Part shown: positions 25,366 to 32,672 of the stretch, piece by piece | How the letters are laid out: the number at the start of each line of letters is the position of its first letter | How positions within the stretch are numbered: position 1 is the first letter of the stretch | Assembly: GCA_020054065.1 (NCBI GenBank) | Contig: JAGVLX010000049.1 | Coordinates: forward strand, 1-51,662 | Source: Parachlamydiales bacterium | GTDB taxonomy: Bacteria; Chlamydiota; Chlamydiia; Chlamydiales; JAEYWL01 | Direction: 5' to 3' | Length of the DNA: 51,662 nt | Made by a program: the position numbers and the translations under genes | The notes under the pieces: generated by a model | The model's database searches: none | Told to the model about the DNA's origin: nothing | The model's input: the letters and a program-made list of their open reading frames with translations, nothing else

Positions 25366-27477
25366 TTAGGTTAAATTAAATTTTCCTCCATACGCCAGGG
25401 CCCATTTAAGGACGTCTGCCGCTGTGAAGCGCGTCTTAAAATCGGTACGCAGGCAATGCCAAATAAGATGATCGATCGGGTTCCTTTCCAGAGAAGGTTC
25501 TTTCACTTTTTCCCATTTTTCAATTTCCACTTCAAACTCTTCCAACCCCTGCCTTAGCTCTTCTTCAAAAATGGTTTCTTCCACCTCAAAGAGCGCTGAT
25601 AGTTGCTTCAGATCCCTAAATAAATACTCTCCTTTCGTATTCTCCATATTGTGGAAGTTTCGCAGGAACGGGTGAGTGTTAAACTCCATCGCAGGCGATG
25701 GCTGCAACGGATGGGTAGAGGGCAAGAGGGGAGGGGATACCGGCGGCAACTGCGACTCCGGCTTTGCTTTAGGAACTGCCAGATGAGAGGTATCATATTT
25801 TTCAAGCATATTAATAAACGACGAATTGATGGCGTGGGTAGCAGCGAATTTTTGAAGAAAAAGTTTTTGCGCTTTTCTTAACTCGTCACAGGCGAGTCGG
25901 CACGCTTCGGCATCTCGCTGAGGGAGGATTTCAAAAGTGTGGAGAAGATCTAAGATTTTATTTTTAGACGATTTGATGTTTCTAGCATTGGCCATCGAAT
26001 TTTGAACCCGGTCTAAACCAGCCACCCATGGGGCTTCCTCGCCTTTATGCACATGCCAGATGATACAGCCTAACGACCAGATGTCGATCGCGGGTAGATA
26101 GGTTTTTTGGGTGTTATAATCTCCGAAAAAATAGTGCGCTTTTGGTTTGGGCTTCGATTCTCCTTCTGTTGCTGTTTCTTCCTCTTCATAAAAGGTAAAT
26201 CTAACCATTGCAGGATCCCAATTGGTGATCGTGCCGCCTGTCATTCCCAGTAATGATCGTTCACTCAGCTCACAGGCATTCCCCAAGTCACACAAAGCTG
26301 CGCACACGTTTTCTCCAAACTTAAGCAAGATATTCTCAGTTTTGATATCTCGATGCACGATTTTTAAATCGTGCATCCGTTTGATAAAGTGCGCGAGATC
26401 TAAAATAAACTGTGCAAACGCACGCTCATTAAGCGTTTTTTCTTTGCTCAAAAGTTCCCAGAGATCGCAATCAAAGCACGGAACAACCAGCCGTTGAACA
26501 AGCATTTTTACCCCTTGTTCTTTGCCGCATTCTAAAGAACTCATTTCAACAATGCGTCCGCCCTCACCACTGCTGATATGCACGACAACTTCTTCTAAAA
26601 ACCGTTCAATGTGCGCAAATCCTCTTCCGGTTAATTTTTTACTCAGATCGACTTCCCGTTTTATCAGGATTCTATATTTTTCTTGATCAGGGTTATCGAC
26701 TCGTAAACGTGTCTCTAAATACCCTTTAATGACCACATGGCTCTGCGCTTTATCGCTACTGGTTGCATCGCATGAAATTTCTACCGCTCTAAAAAATTTT
26801 TTCAAAGACCCTTTTGTTTTATGGATCTTTTCGGGAATGATTACTTTTTTATCCCGCGTTGCTAAGAAGGAGGAAACTGGCAGTCCCGTTTCTCCGCTTA
26901 AAATCGAAATCATATTACGGGGCGACAACATTTTTCCGCTTTCCACCATTTGTTTTGCGCGCGGAGATTTTCCTACAATCGTTTGATTGCTTTCCATCAT
27001 CGAGATGGTCAATGTCCGTGGGGAGATATTAAAATTGGGGTCGATTGCGATTAAACTATCCCATATACGATCAATATAGCGCGGGGATACGCCTGCTGAG
27101 CCGGGATTTTGATTCCTGATGATTGTGTGCGGGCTTGGCACTCTGCCTGAATTTGATGTGCGACGCGGCAATCTTCCGGATGTAGGGGAGGCAGCCCCAT
27201 CGCGGGCTTGGTCGGCGAGCAACATTTTTTCTGGGCTTAACCCGGGAACGGGAAGCTTGCCGGTCCCCTTTATGGGCGGGGGCGATAATTGACCTCTGGG
27301 GTCAAAATGGCTCGAAAGCCTTCTTGGAATGGCCGAAGCTACCTGGACCGTTTTATCTCTAGAATTTTCTTTTTTGATGCCTAACGCACCGCTTGAATGT
27401 TCTTTCTTAAGCGGGGGGGTGGATGGCGGCGTCGAAGTTGAATGACCTGATGGTGGGGGTCCGGGTGATGGCTCCAT
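25366..27477 (-). CDS. Large Ser/Thr protein kinase with disordered N-terminus, candidate effector
   Basis: The 703-residue protein opens with about 150 residues rich in Pro, Ser and Arg with no signal peptide, a composition common in type III secretion substrates. A kinase domain follows: candidate ATP-binding Lys251 (SHVVIKG), alpha-C Glu275 (KREVDLSKKL), catalytic loop IVHRDIKTENILL (Asp377, Lys379, Asn382), metal site DLG (Asp397) and DIWSLGCIIWHVHKGE of the F helix. The DFG Phe is Leu, as in many kinases. A Gly-rich loop is not evident. A roughly 150-residue insert lies before the last block, which resumes with NTHPFLRNF and RTDFKTRFTAADVLKWA. The eukaryotic-like layout and 703-residue length differ from Pkn1/PknD. 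Activity and host delivery are inferred. Confidence 0.88.
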   Translation of the reverse strand: MEPSPGPPPSGHSTSTPPSTPPLKKEHSSGALGIKKENSRDKTVQVASAIPRRLSSHFDPRGQLSPPPIKGTGKLPVPGLSPEKMLLADQARDGAASPTSGRLPRRTSNSGRVPSPHTIIRNQNPGSAGVSPRYIDRIWDSLIAIDPNFNISPRTLTISMMESNQTIVGKSPRAKQMVESGKMLSPRNMISILSGETGLPVSSFLATRDKKVIIPEKIHKTKGSLKKFFRAVEISCDATSSDKAQSHVVIKGYLETRLRVDNPDQEKYRILIKREVDLSKKLTGRGFAHIERFLEEVVVHISSGEGGRIVEMSSLECGKEQGVKMLVQRLVVPCFDCDLWELLSKEKTLNERAFAQFILDLAHFIKRMHDLKIVHRDIKTENILLKFGENVCAALCDLGNACELSERSLLGMTGGTITNWDPAMVRFTFYEEEETATEGESKPKPKAHYFFGDYNTQKTYLPAIDIWSLGCIIWHVHKGEEAPWVAGLDRVQNSMANARNIKSSKNKILDLLHTFEILPQRDAEACRLACDELRKAQKLFLQKFAATHAINSSFINMLEKYDTSHLAVPKAKPESQLPPVSPPLLPSTHPLQPSPAMEFNTHPFLRNFHNMENTKGEYLFRDLKQLSALFEVEETIFEEELRQGLEEFEVEIEKWEKVKEPSLERNPIDHLIWHCLRTDFKTRFTAADVLKWALAYGGKFNLT

Positions 27478-27563
27478 AGCGAACCTCTGGGTTAAAGCTT
27501 ATAGAAGCAGATAGACAACACTATTTGAATGATAAATATTCGAGAGAATTACAGAAAGATGAT

Positions 27564-27590
27564 TTGAGGAGGGTTTTCAACCCTCCTCAA
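27564..27590. terminator. 12-bp hairpin after pnp
   Basis: TTGAGGAGGGTT (27564-27575) and AACCCTCCTCAA (27579-27590) pair perfectly around a 3-nt loop, 10 nt after the pnp stop. There is no long U-run on the minus strand, so it may end transcription weakly or protect the 3' end. Confidence 0.6.
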
Positions 27591-27600
27591 TGAAATGAGA

Positions 27601-29697
27601 TTAAGCGCTTCGGGCTAAAGTCGCCTTACGGCTTAGCTTGACCTGTCCGCGGTCATTGATATCTAAGACTTTAACGGTAATGTTATCACCGGTCTTCACA
27701 TGATCGGACATTTTGGCAATCCGTTGATGGTCAAACTCGGAGATATGGCATAACCCCTCTTTTCCAGGTAAGATCTCCACAAAGGCGCCGAAATCGACGA
27801 CCGAGGTAACCCTGCCTGTGTAGGTTTTTCCGATCTCCACTTCTGCGACTAAACCAAGGATGATCTCTTTGGCTTTTTCAATCCCCTTTGCGTTCGAGGA
27901 GGAAATGCTGACAATCCCTTCGTCATTGATATCGATCTCCACTCCAGTCTCTTCAATAATGGCGCGGATTTGCTTACCGCCTGGACCGACAATAATTCCA
28001 ATTTTACTGGGCTTGACACGCAAGGTTTCAATGCGCGGTGCGTACATGGACATCTGTTCCCGTGACTTGGGAACAACTTCCAGCATTTTATTCAGGATGT
28101 GGATCCGTCCCTCTTTTGCTTGACCTAAGGCCAGGCGCATGATTTCTGGCGTAATCCCTTCGACTTTAATATCCATTTGGAATGCGGTGATCCCTTGGTG
28201 GTCGCCCGCAATTTTAAAGTCCATATCGCCGAGGGCATCTTCAATCCCTAAAATGTCTGATAAAATCGCAAACCCGTCTTTCTCTAAGACCAGGCCCATC
28301 GCAATCCCCGCGACTGGCCGCTTGATCGGAATCCCTGCGTCCATCATCGCTAAGCATCCGCCGCAGACAGTGGCCATCGAAGAGGATCCGTTCGATTCCG
28401 TGATGTTCGATTCCACTCTGACTGTGTAGGGGAATTCATCCGGGCTTGGCAGGATCGTGGCTAAGGAACGTTCAGCGAGCTTGCCGTGGCCAATTTCGCG
28501 TCTTCCCGGTGCGCCTGAACGGCCGACTTCTCCAACCGAAGAAGGGGGGAAGAAGTATTGTAGATAGAACCGGTGGCTGCCTTCGCCATTTAAGTCTTCG
28601 AACCGCTGGGCCATGGTTGCGCCGCCTAAGGTGCAAACGGCCATGGTTTGGGTTTCGCCGCGTGTGAATAAGGAACTCCCATGAGCGCGCGGTAAAAGGC
28701 TCTGCTCGACGTCGATGGCGCGGATCTGCGTGGTAGAGCGTCCGTCGCATCTGACTTTATCTTTTAGGATCATTCCGCGTAAGTAATTGGATTCGATCTC
28801 TTTAAGGGCGCGGATGACATCGGATTCTTTGTATTTAGGTTCTTGACCTTCTGGGAAGAGTGTCTCTTTAACTTTCTTTTTCATTTCCCCTTGGGCTTTT
28901 TCCCGCTTTTGTTTGTCGGTAATGCGGAGGGCGGGTCCTAAAAGCGGATCGACAATCGCTTTTACAGCGTCATGAACTTCTTTCGGAACGAGTTTGAGTG
29001 TTCCACGATTTTTGGGTTTGCCAAGGCGGGATTGCCATTGATTCAGCACTTCAACGATCTTTTTAATCGCTTCATGCCCCGCTAGGATCGCTTCAATCAC
29101 TTGCTCTTCAGTTAAGAAGTTGCAATATCCTTCGATCATTAAGACCGCATCATCGGTCCCGGCTAGAATGAGGTCGAGCTGCGAGCGTTTTTGTTCATCC
29201 ACCGTGGGGTTAATAACATATTTCCCCTCCACAAAACCGACTCTGACGGCCCCAATTGGCTTAACCAGTGGAATATCCGAGATCGCTAAGGCGGCGGATG
29301 CAGCGCAAATGGCGAGCGGTTCCGGGCTATTAATCCCGTCATACGACCATACATAACTCAAGACTTGAACTTCATTGAAGTAGCCATCTTCGAACATAGG
29401 ACGTAAAGGTCTGTCAATCAGCCGCGAAACTAGAGTCTCTCTTTCTGTTGGACGTCCCTCGCGTTTGATGAACCCGCCTAACGTTTTACCGGCGGATGAA
29501 AATTTTTCTTGATAGTCGACCCTTAAAGGAAAGAAATCGACGTTATCGGCTGCTTCGAGTGTGGCACAGGCTGTGCAGAACACCATGGTGTCTCCGGAAC
29601 GGACAATGACCGCTCCATTGGCTTGTTTAGCGATTTTACCGGTCTCAAAGCTGAGTTCTTTATCTCCGATTGAAACTGTTGTGATATGGCGTTGCAT
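27601..29697 (-). CDS. pnp: Polyribonucleotide nucleotidyltransferase (PNPase)
   Basis: PNPase degrades RNA 3' to 5' by phosphorolysis and works in mRNA turnover. The product is 698 residues with two RNase PH-like domains (the second with SSVGEVGRSGAPGRREIGHG), a KH domain with KIGIIVGPGGKQIRAIIEE, and a C-terminal S1 domain (GKTYTGRVTSVVDFGAFVEI). I chose the ATG at 29697 (MQRHITTVSIGDKELSFETG); an in-frame ATG at 29715 would add six residues. It follows rpsO on the same strand after 293 nt of structured leader, the classic rpsO-pnp arrangement. Two stem-loops there suggest post-transcriptional control. Confidence 0.96.
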   Translation of the reverse strand: MQRHITTVSIGDKELSFETGKIAKQANGAVIVRSGDTMVFCTACATLEAADNVDFFPLRVDYQEKFSSAGKTLGGFIKREGRPTERETLVSRLIDRPLRPMFEDGYFNEVQVLSYVWSYDGINSPEPLAICAASAALAISDIPLVKPIGAVRVGFVEGKYVINPTVDEQKRSQLDLILAGTDDAVLMIEGYCNFLTEEQVIEAILAGHEAIKKIVEVLNQWQSRLGKPKNRGTLKLVPKEVHDAVKAIVDPLLGPALRITDKQKREKAQGEMKKKVKETLFPEGQEPKYKESDVIRALKEIESNYLRGMILKDKVRCDGRSTTQIRAIDVEQSLLPRAHGSSLFTRGETQTMAVCTLGGATMAQRFEDLNGEGSHRFYLQYFFPPSSVGEVGRSGAPGRREIGHGKLAERSLATILPSPDEFPYTVRVESNITESNGSSSMATVCGGCLAMMDAGIPIKRPVAGIAMGLVLEKDGFAILSDILGIEDALGDMDFKIAGDHQGITAFQMDIKVEGITPEIMRLALGQAKEGRIHILNKMLEVVPKSREQMSMYAPRIETLRVKPSKIGIIVGPGGKQIRAIIEETGVEIDINDEGIVSISSSNAKGIEKAKEIILGLVAEVEIGKTYTGRVTSVVDFGAFVEILPGKEGLCHISEFDHQRIAKMSDHVKTGDNITVKVLDINDRGQVKLSRKATLARSA

Positions 29698-29839
29698 AAG
29701 TAAGCATTTCTCCAATATGTGAGCTCACCCTATCCAACCGGTAAAAAGAAGCATAAAACCTAGGCTGAAGTAAAAAACCGGTTGTTTTTAGGTGATGTGT
29801 GTATAAATGATTGACGGATCTCTGACGGAGAGGAGGGGA

Positions 29840-29903
29840 TAGAAGTCAGAAAGCACTCTTTAAAATAATGTTTTGGTCTTTAAAGGGAGTTTTCTGATTT
29901 CTA
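29840..29903 (-). other. Long stem-loop in the rpsO-pnp leader
   Basis: Arms 29840-29864 and 29879-29903 pair over 25 positions with four mismatches around a 14-nt loop. TTGACGG (near 29802) and CCGTCAA (near 29930) could extend the fold outward. It lies 143 nt upstream of pnp. In E. coli a leader stem-loop cut by RNase III lets PNPase control its own mRNA; a similar role here is an analogy. Confidence 0.6.
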
Positions 29904-29945
29904 CTCTTCAACACCTAACCTGGTCCCGTCAAATTTTTTCTTTAC

Positions 29946-29969
29946 GGAAGACGGCACCTACCGTCTTCC
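29946..29969 (-). other. Hairpin just after rpsO
   Basis: GGAAGACGG and CCGTCTTCC form a perfect 9-bp stem with a 6-nt loop, 21 nt past the rpsO stop on the minus strand. No U-run follows. The upstream CACTACCG could pair with CGGTAGGTG in the loop region instead, giving two mutually exclusive folds. Confidence 0.55.
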
Positions 29970-29990
29970 AAATCTTTTCTTCCGGTAGTG

Positions 29991-30260
29991 TTACCTTCTT
30001 AGCTTTAATTTTTCAATTAAAATTTGATATCTCTTAGTGTCTGTTGAGTTTAGATAGTCCAATAGACGGCGACGCTGCCCAACGAGTTTGAGAAGGGCTA
30101 GACGAGAGTTATGGTCTTTAGGCGAACGCTTGAGGTGTTCGGTTAACTCAGTGATTCTCTCGGTCAGGATCGCAATTTGAACGTCTGCAGACCCTGTGTC
30201 TTTCTCGTGCAATTGGAACTTCTTTGTGATCTCTTCTTTGGTGCCTTTATCTAGAGACAT
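29991..30260 (-). CDS. rpsO: 30S ribosomal protein S15
   Basis: S15 binds the central domain of 16S rRNA and forms a bridge to the large subunit. The 89-residue length matches the family exactly. Landmarks are [40 protein letters not shown] and [29 protein letters not shown] lies just before the ATG. It is followed by pnp on the same strand, as in many bacteria. Confidence 0.97.
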   Translation of the reverse strand: MSLDKGTKEEITKKFQLHEKDTGSADVQIAILTERITELTEHLKRSPKDHNSRLALLKLVGQRRRLLDYLNSTDTKRYQILIEKLKLRR

Positions 30261-30361
30261 TCGAAGTTTCCCCCTGTTAGTTGATAAGCCTTAACTTATT
30301 GAAGGTGAAGGCTAATTTAATCTTGAAATATTTACAGCTTTATCTGCGTAAATGATACAGG

Positions 30362-30387
30362 ATTTCCCTTTTTAGAACAAGGGAAAT
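30362..30387. other. 9-bp hairpin upstream of rpsO
   Basis: ATTTCCCTT (30362-30370) and AAGGGAAAT (30379-30387) pair perfectly with an 8-nt loop, between the stop of the 103-residue protein gene and rpsO. It may end transcription of the former, although no U-run follows on the minus strand. Confidence 0.4.
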
Positions 30388-30428
30388 GGGGATTTGATTA
30401 AGAGATTATGAACATTTTTTAAAGCGGC

Positions 30429-30740
30429 TTACACTTTTGTATCCAGGATCACCTCAATGGTATCAGGATACTTACCGCTTGGATCGCGCCTCATGGCTAT
30501 CTTGAAGGGGATTGTCACTCTTCCTACGTGTTTTTCTTGCTGGAGCTCATCCCAAATCTTTTTTTTAAGTTCTTCAGTGACAGGCATTCCCTTATATTTT
30601 TTGAGCAATTCTTGGATATACGCCTGTTCGCGGTCCGCTAAAACAGGTTTTCCGTAAAAAAAATGTTTATGTTCCTCACTCACTGCAAGTCCTTGATCTT
30701 TGAGCAGAAAATTGCTATACACAACAGTCTCATTTAACAA
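30429..30740 (-). CDS. Hypothetical protein, 103 residues
   Basis: I do not recognise this soluble protein. It has Lys/Glu-rich helices in the middle (QAYIQELLKKYKGMPVTEEL, KKKIWDELQQEKHVG) and a beta-like C-terminus (RVTIPFKIAMRRDPSGKYPD, TIEVILDTKV). No signal or membrane segment is present. Its start is only 26 nt from the divergent gene at 30767, so the two share a promoter region; rpsO lies downstream on the same strand, 168 nt away. Confidence 0.7.
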   Translation of the reverse strand: MLNETVVYSNFLLKDQGLAVSEEHKHFFYGKPVLADREQAYIQELLKKYKGMPVTEELKKKIWDELQQEKHVGRVTIPFKIAMRRDPSGKYPDTIEVILDTKV

Positions 30741-30766
30741 GAAGACCGCAATTTAAGGAAAACACA

Positions 30767-31447
30767 ATGTTGAAAGACGCAACGTACAAAGAAAAGTTTT
30801 TAATCTTGAAGCCATGGATGACGCAGATTATCGATGTTGTTAAGAAAGAACTGCGTAACGAACACTTAAACCGCTATCCGCTTTTCGTTAAAAAGTATTT
30901 TCCCGGAAAAAATCCGACTAAGCTGACGAATGAGGAGATGGCAGTCGGGTATCACACGGCCGTCACGGAAGATGGAGAGCAGTTAGGAGAGATTATCGCT
31001 CAGCTGTGGATGATGAAAAACACCGAAATCTATGACTATTTTGAACAGAAATTGGCGCAAATTCAGCCTAATTTTACCGAACTCACTTCGATTGAAAAAA
31101 GTAAAGCTCAAGAAATGACGAACGAATCCATAAAGCAATTCGGCCCCTTGCGCACCTACTTGTTCTGCGTCTTTAACTCCGTTGTGTTCCCTAAAGAAGT
31201 GTATGACAAACTGGCTGAACAGTCGCACACTTATCAGACTGAAAAAGAAGAACAAAGAAAGTCGCTGCAAGAGAAACAATCCTTTGAAGCGCTCAAAAGA
31301 GAGTATGAGCAGGAGCTGGCCCGCTTATCGGATAAGTACGAAAAAAAATTGGCCGGATGGGAAAAAAAATATACCGCGGATATCGGTAGCTTAAAAAAGC
31401 AGCTTTCAGCCTTGCAGAAAAAACTCCAGCCAACCCCTGCGGCCTAA
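30767..31447 (+). CDS. Hypothetical protein with C-terminal coiled coil
   Basis: This 226-residue protein is not recognised. Residues 1-140 look like a mixed helical domain (MLKDATYKEKFLILKPWMTQ, YPLFVKKYFPGKNPTKLTNE), and residues 150-220 form a strongly predicted coiled coil (SFEALKREYEQELARLSDKY, then GSLKKQLSALQKKLQPTPAA). There is no signal peptide. tadA begins at the next base after its stop, so the two are cotranscribed. A lineage-restricted chlamydial protein is likely. Confidence 0.75.
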   Translation: MLKDATYKEKFLILKPWMTQIIDVVKKELRNEHLNRYPLFVKKYFPGKNPTKLTNEEMAVGYHTAVTEDGEQLGEIIAQLWMMKNTEIYDYFEQKLAQIQPNFTELTSIEKSKAQEMTNESIKQFGPLRTYLFCVFNSVVFPKEVYDKLAEQSHTYQTEKEEQRKSLQEKQSFEALKREYEQELARLSDKYEKKLAGWEKKYTADIGSLKKQLSALQKKLQPTPAA

Positions 31448-31939
31448 ATGTTTCCTTTTGCATCGATCACACCGCAAAACGACGATGAGAAATTTATGTT
31501 GGAAGCCCTCAAGGAAGCTTGGAAAGCGTTTCAAGCCGAAGAGGTTCCGGTGGGGGCTGTGCTGGTGCATAAAGGAAAAATCATTGCGCGCGGGAACAAT
31601 CAAACCGAATTGTTGCATGATGCTACGGCGCATGCGGAAATGTTATGCTTGACCTCAGGGGCAAGTGTGCTTGAGAACTGGCGGTTACTTGATTGCACTC
31701 TGTACTGCACCCTGGAACCTTGCGTCATGTGTGCCGGAGCGATGATCCTTTCGCGATTGCCCACTTTGGTTTGGGGAGCTCCAGACTTACGCCATGGAGC
31801 AAATGGAAGCTGGACCGACGTGTTTTCCACTAAGCATCCCATTCATAATATTGAGATCCGTAAAAACGTGCTGGCGGAACAGTCAGCCTTTTTGATGAAA
31901 GATTTTTTTCATAAACGGCGGCAAGAAAACAATGAATAA
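31448..31939 (+). CDS. tadA: tRNA-specific adenosine deaminase
   Basis: TadA converts the wobble adenosine of tRNA-Arg(ACG) to inosine. The 163-residue product has the deaminase zinc motif: HAE (His62, Glu64) in ATAHAEMLCL and PCxxC (Cys92, Cys95) in TLEPCVMCAGAMILSRLP. EVPVGAVLVHKGKIIARGNN is the usual first strand pair. It starts directly after the preceding gene and its end overlaps the next small gene by 8 nt. Confidence 0.95.
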   Translation: MFPFASITPQNDDEKFMLEALKEAWKAFQAEEVPVGAVLVHKGKIIARGNNQTELLHDATAHAEMLCLTSGASVLENWRLLDCTLYCTLEPCVMCAGAMILSRLPTLVWGAPDLRHGANGSWTDVFSTKHPIHNIEIRKNVLAEQSAFLMKDFFHKRRQENNE

Positions 31940-32150
31940 AACGGCTGAAATAACCCTACAAGAACTGATTGATCAGCAGAATGCAAAACTGTTGAAACTT
32001 GCCCAACGGATCCTTCCCAACATCACACCAGATGATATCCTTCAACCGAACGATTTTCCAGAACTCGAAAATAACCCCACCTTTCGTTATGAGGAGGGTA
32101 TCCTGCACGGTTTCCTTGTCGTCCAGACTGCTTTAAGAAGAGGAGAATGA
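31932..32150 (+). CDS. Small hypothetical protein, 72 residues
   Basis: The 72-residue acidic protein overlaps the tadA end by 8 nt and therefore is probably cotranslated. The sequence reads MNKTAEITLQELIDQQNAKL, then LKLAQRILPNITPDDILQPN and DFPELENNPTFRYEEGILHG. The order is a helix, a Pro-rich turn region and a second helix ending ALRRGE. I recognise no family. A 9-nt repeat array begins at its stop codon. Confidence 0.65.
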   Translation: MNKTAEITLQELIDQQNAKLLKLAQRILPNITPDDILQPNDFPELENNPTFRYEEGILHGFLVVQTALRRGE

Positions 32151-32216
32151 TGGACTGAATGGACAAAGGAAGTTTATTCCGTCCATGTCGTCCATTTAGT
32201 CCATACTGTCCATTTA
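32150..32216. repeat. 9-nt periodic GTCCAT array that forms a hairpin
   Basis: ATGGACTGAATGGAC (32150-32164) pairs with GTCCATTTAGTCCAT (32190-32204) at 14 of 15 positions. The right part is four units in exact 9-nt register: GTCCATGTC, GTCCATTTA, GTCCATACT, GTCCATTTA, followed by ATTTTT. It starts on the last base of the upstream stop codon and may end transcription before the cys leader. Confidence 0.8.
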
Positions 32217-32243
32217 ATTTTTGCGATGCTTTTAAGAAAAATT

Positions 32244-32273
32244 TTGACAAAAAATATGACAACATTTTATAGA
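32244..32273 (+). promoter_or_regulatory. Promoter of the cysteine/sulfate assimilation operon
   Basis: A consensus TTGACA (32244-32249) and TATAGA (32268-32273) are 18 nt apart. Transcription would start near 32280, about 30 nt before the first Cys-rich leader ORF and about 390 nt before cysH. Confidence 0.7.
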
Positions 32274-32309
32274 TTGGCCATTAACGTTCAAAACCACGTT
32301 GACGATACA

Positions 32310-32369
32310 ATGTGTAAGCAAATGTTCGAGTTCAATCTTTTCATCCGTTCTTGTTGTTGTTGTTGTTGA
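32310..32369 (+). CDS. Cys-rich leader peptide 1 (candidate cysteine attenuator)
   Basis: The ORF encodes MCKQMFEFNLFIRSCCCCC and stops at TGA; the last six sense codons are TCT and five TGT. An inner in-frame ATG at 32322 would give a 15-residue version. No strong Shine-Dalgarno is seen. It lies about 30 nt after the predicted transcription start of an operon whose product is cysteine. A run of codons for the end product just before a stop, in the leader of that pathway's operon, is the hallmark of attenuation by leader peptide (trp, his, leu operons in enterobacteria; poly-Cys upstream ORFs in mycobacteria). Starved of Cys-tRNA, ribosomes would stall on the TGT run. The coding role is inferred from sequence; a simple TTG repeat is the competing view. 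Confidence 0.75.
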   Translation: MCKQMFEFNLFIRSCCCCC

Positions 32370-32443
32370 TTCCAACCATCACATATCTTTCTCTGCACTA
32401 AAAAAACAACTAAGTCTAAATTAAAAACGGATCTCTTCACACA

Positions 32444-32563
32444 ATGGATGTAAAAAAAGATTTACCTCAACCCAAGTCTATACCGAGCGTGAGTCCCGTT
32501 CGGCACACAATCAGTAAGCCTGTTTCCGCTCTCTTTCTTCTTCTTTTGTCTTGTTGTTGTTGA
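32444..32563 (+). CDS. Cys-rich leader peptide 2 (candidate cysteine attenuator)
   Basis: This 39-residue ORF begins MDVKKDLPQPKSIPSVSPVR and ends ALFLLLLSCCC with TGA. As in leader 1 the final block is TCT, a run of TGT (three here), then TGA and TTCC, yet the rest of the two ORFs is unrelated. A hairpin with 7-bp arms (CCGAGCG 32483-32489, CGTTCGG 32497-32503, one G-U) lies inside it. A C-rich, G-poor stretch (TTCCCCCCAGAAGCCAACCC) follows the stop and could be a Rho loading site when ribosomes are absent. The start has no clear Shine-Dalgarno. Two separate Cys runs suggest either serial sensing or a duplicated control module. Confidence 0.7.
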   Translation: MDVKKDLPQPKSIPSVSPVRHTISKPVSALFLLLLSCCC

Positions 32564-32619
32564 TTCCCCCCAGAAGCCAACCCCGTATTAAAAACAAACC
32601 TGGAAATTTAAAAAGAATC

Positions 32620-32650
32620 ATCCTCATCAAGAGGATAAAGAAATTTTTTT
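32620..32650 (+). terminator. Weak terminator/attenuator hairpin before cysH
   Basis: ATCCTC/GAGGAT (32620-32625 and 32631-32636) forms a short stem with a 5-nt loop and a run of seven T at 32644-32650. The upstream segment 32451-32468 (TAAAAAAAGATTTACCTC) can pair with the GAGG and T-run instead, an alternative fold that would open the hairpin. It is too weak to be called a terminator on its own. Confidence 0.4.
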
Positions 32651-32672
32651 AATCAAAACGGACCCGATAAGT

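Noticed and set aside
32256..32369. Longer version of leader ORF 1 from the ATG at 32256
   Set aside because: That ATG lies between the -35 and -10 boxes of the predicted promoter, so it would not be transcribed; 32310 or 32322 fits the expected transcript start near 32280.
32350..32372. TTG microsatellite with no coding meaning
   Set aside because: A second, independent TGT run at 32552-32560 ends in TGA in the same phase, both follow TCT, and both lie in the leader of a cysteine operon after a good promoter. A plain repeat remains the null hypothesis.
32280..32672. SAM or other known riboswitch, or a T-box, in the cys leader
   Set aside because: I could not find conserved cores of SAM-type riboswitches or a T-box sequence (TGGNACCGCG). 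Only the leader ORFs and weak hairpins stand out.
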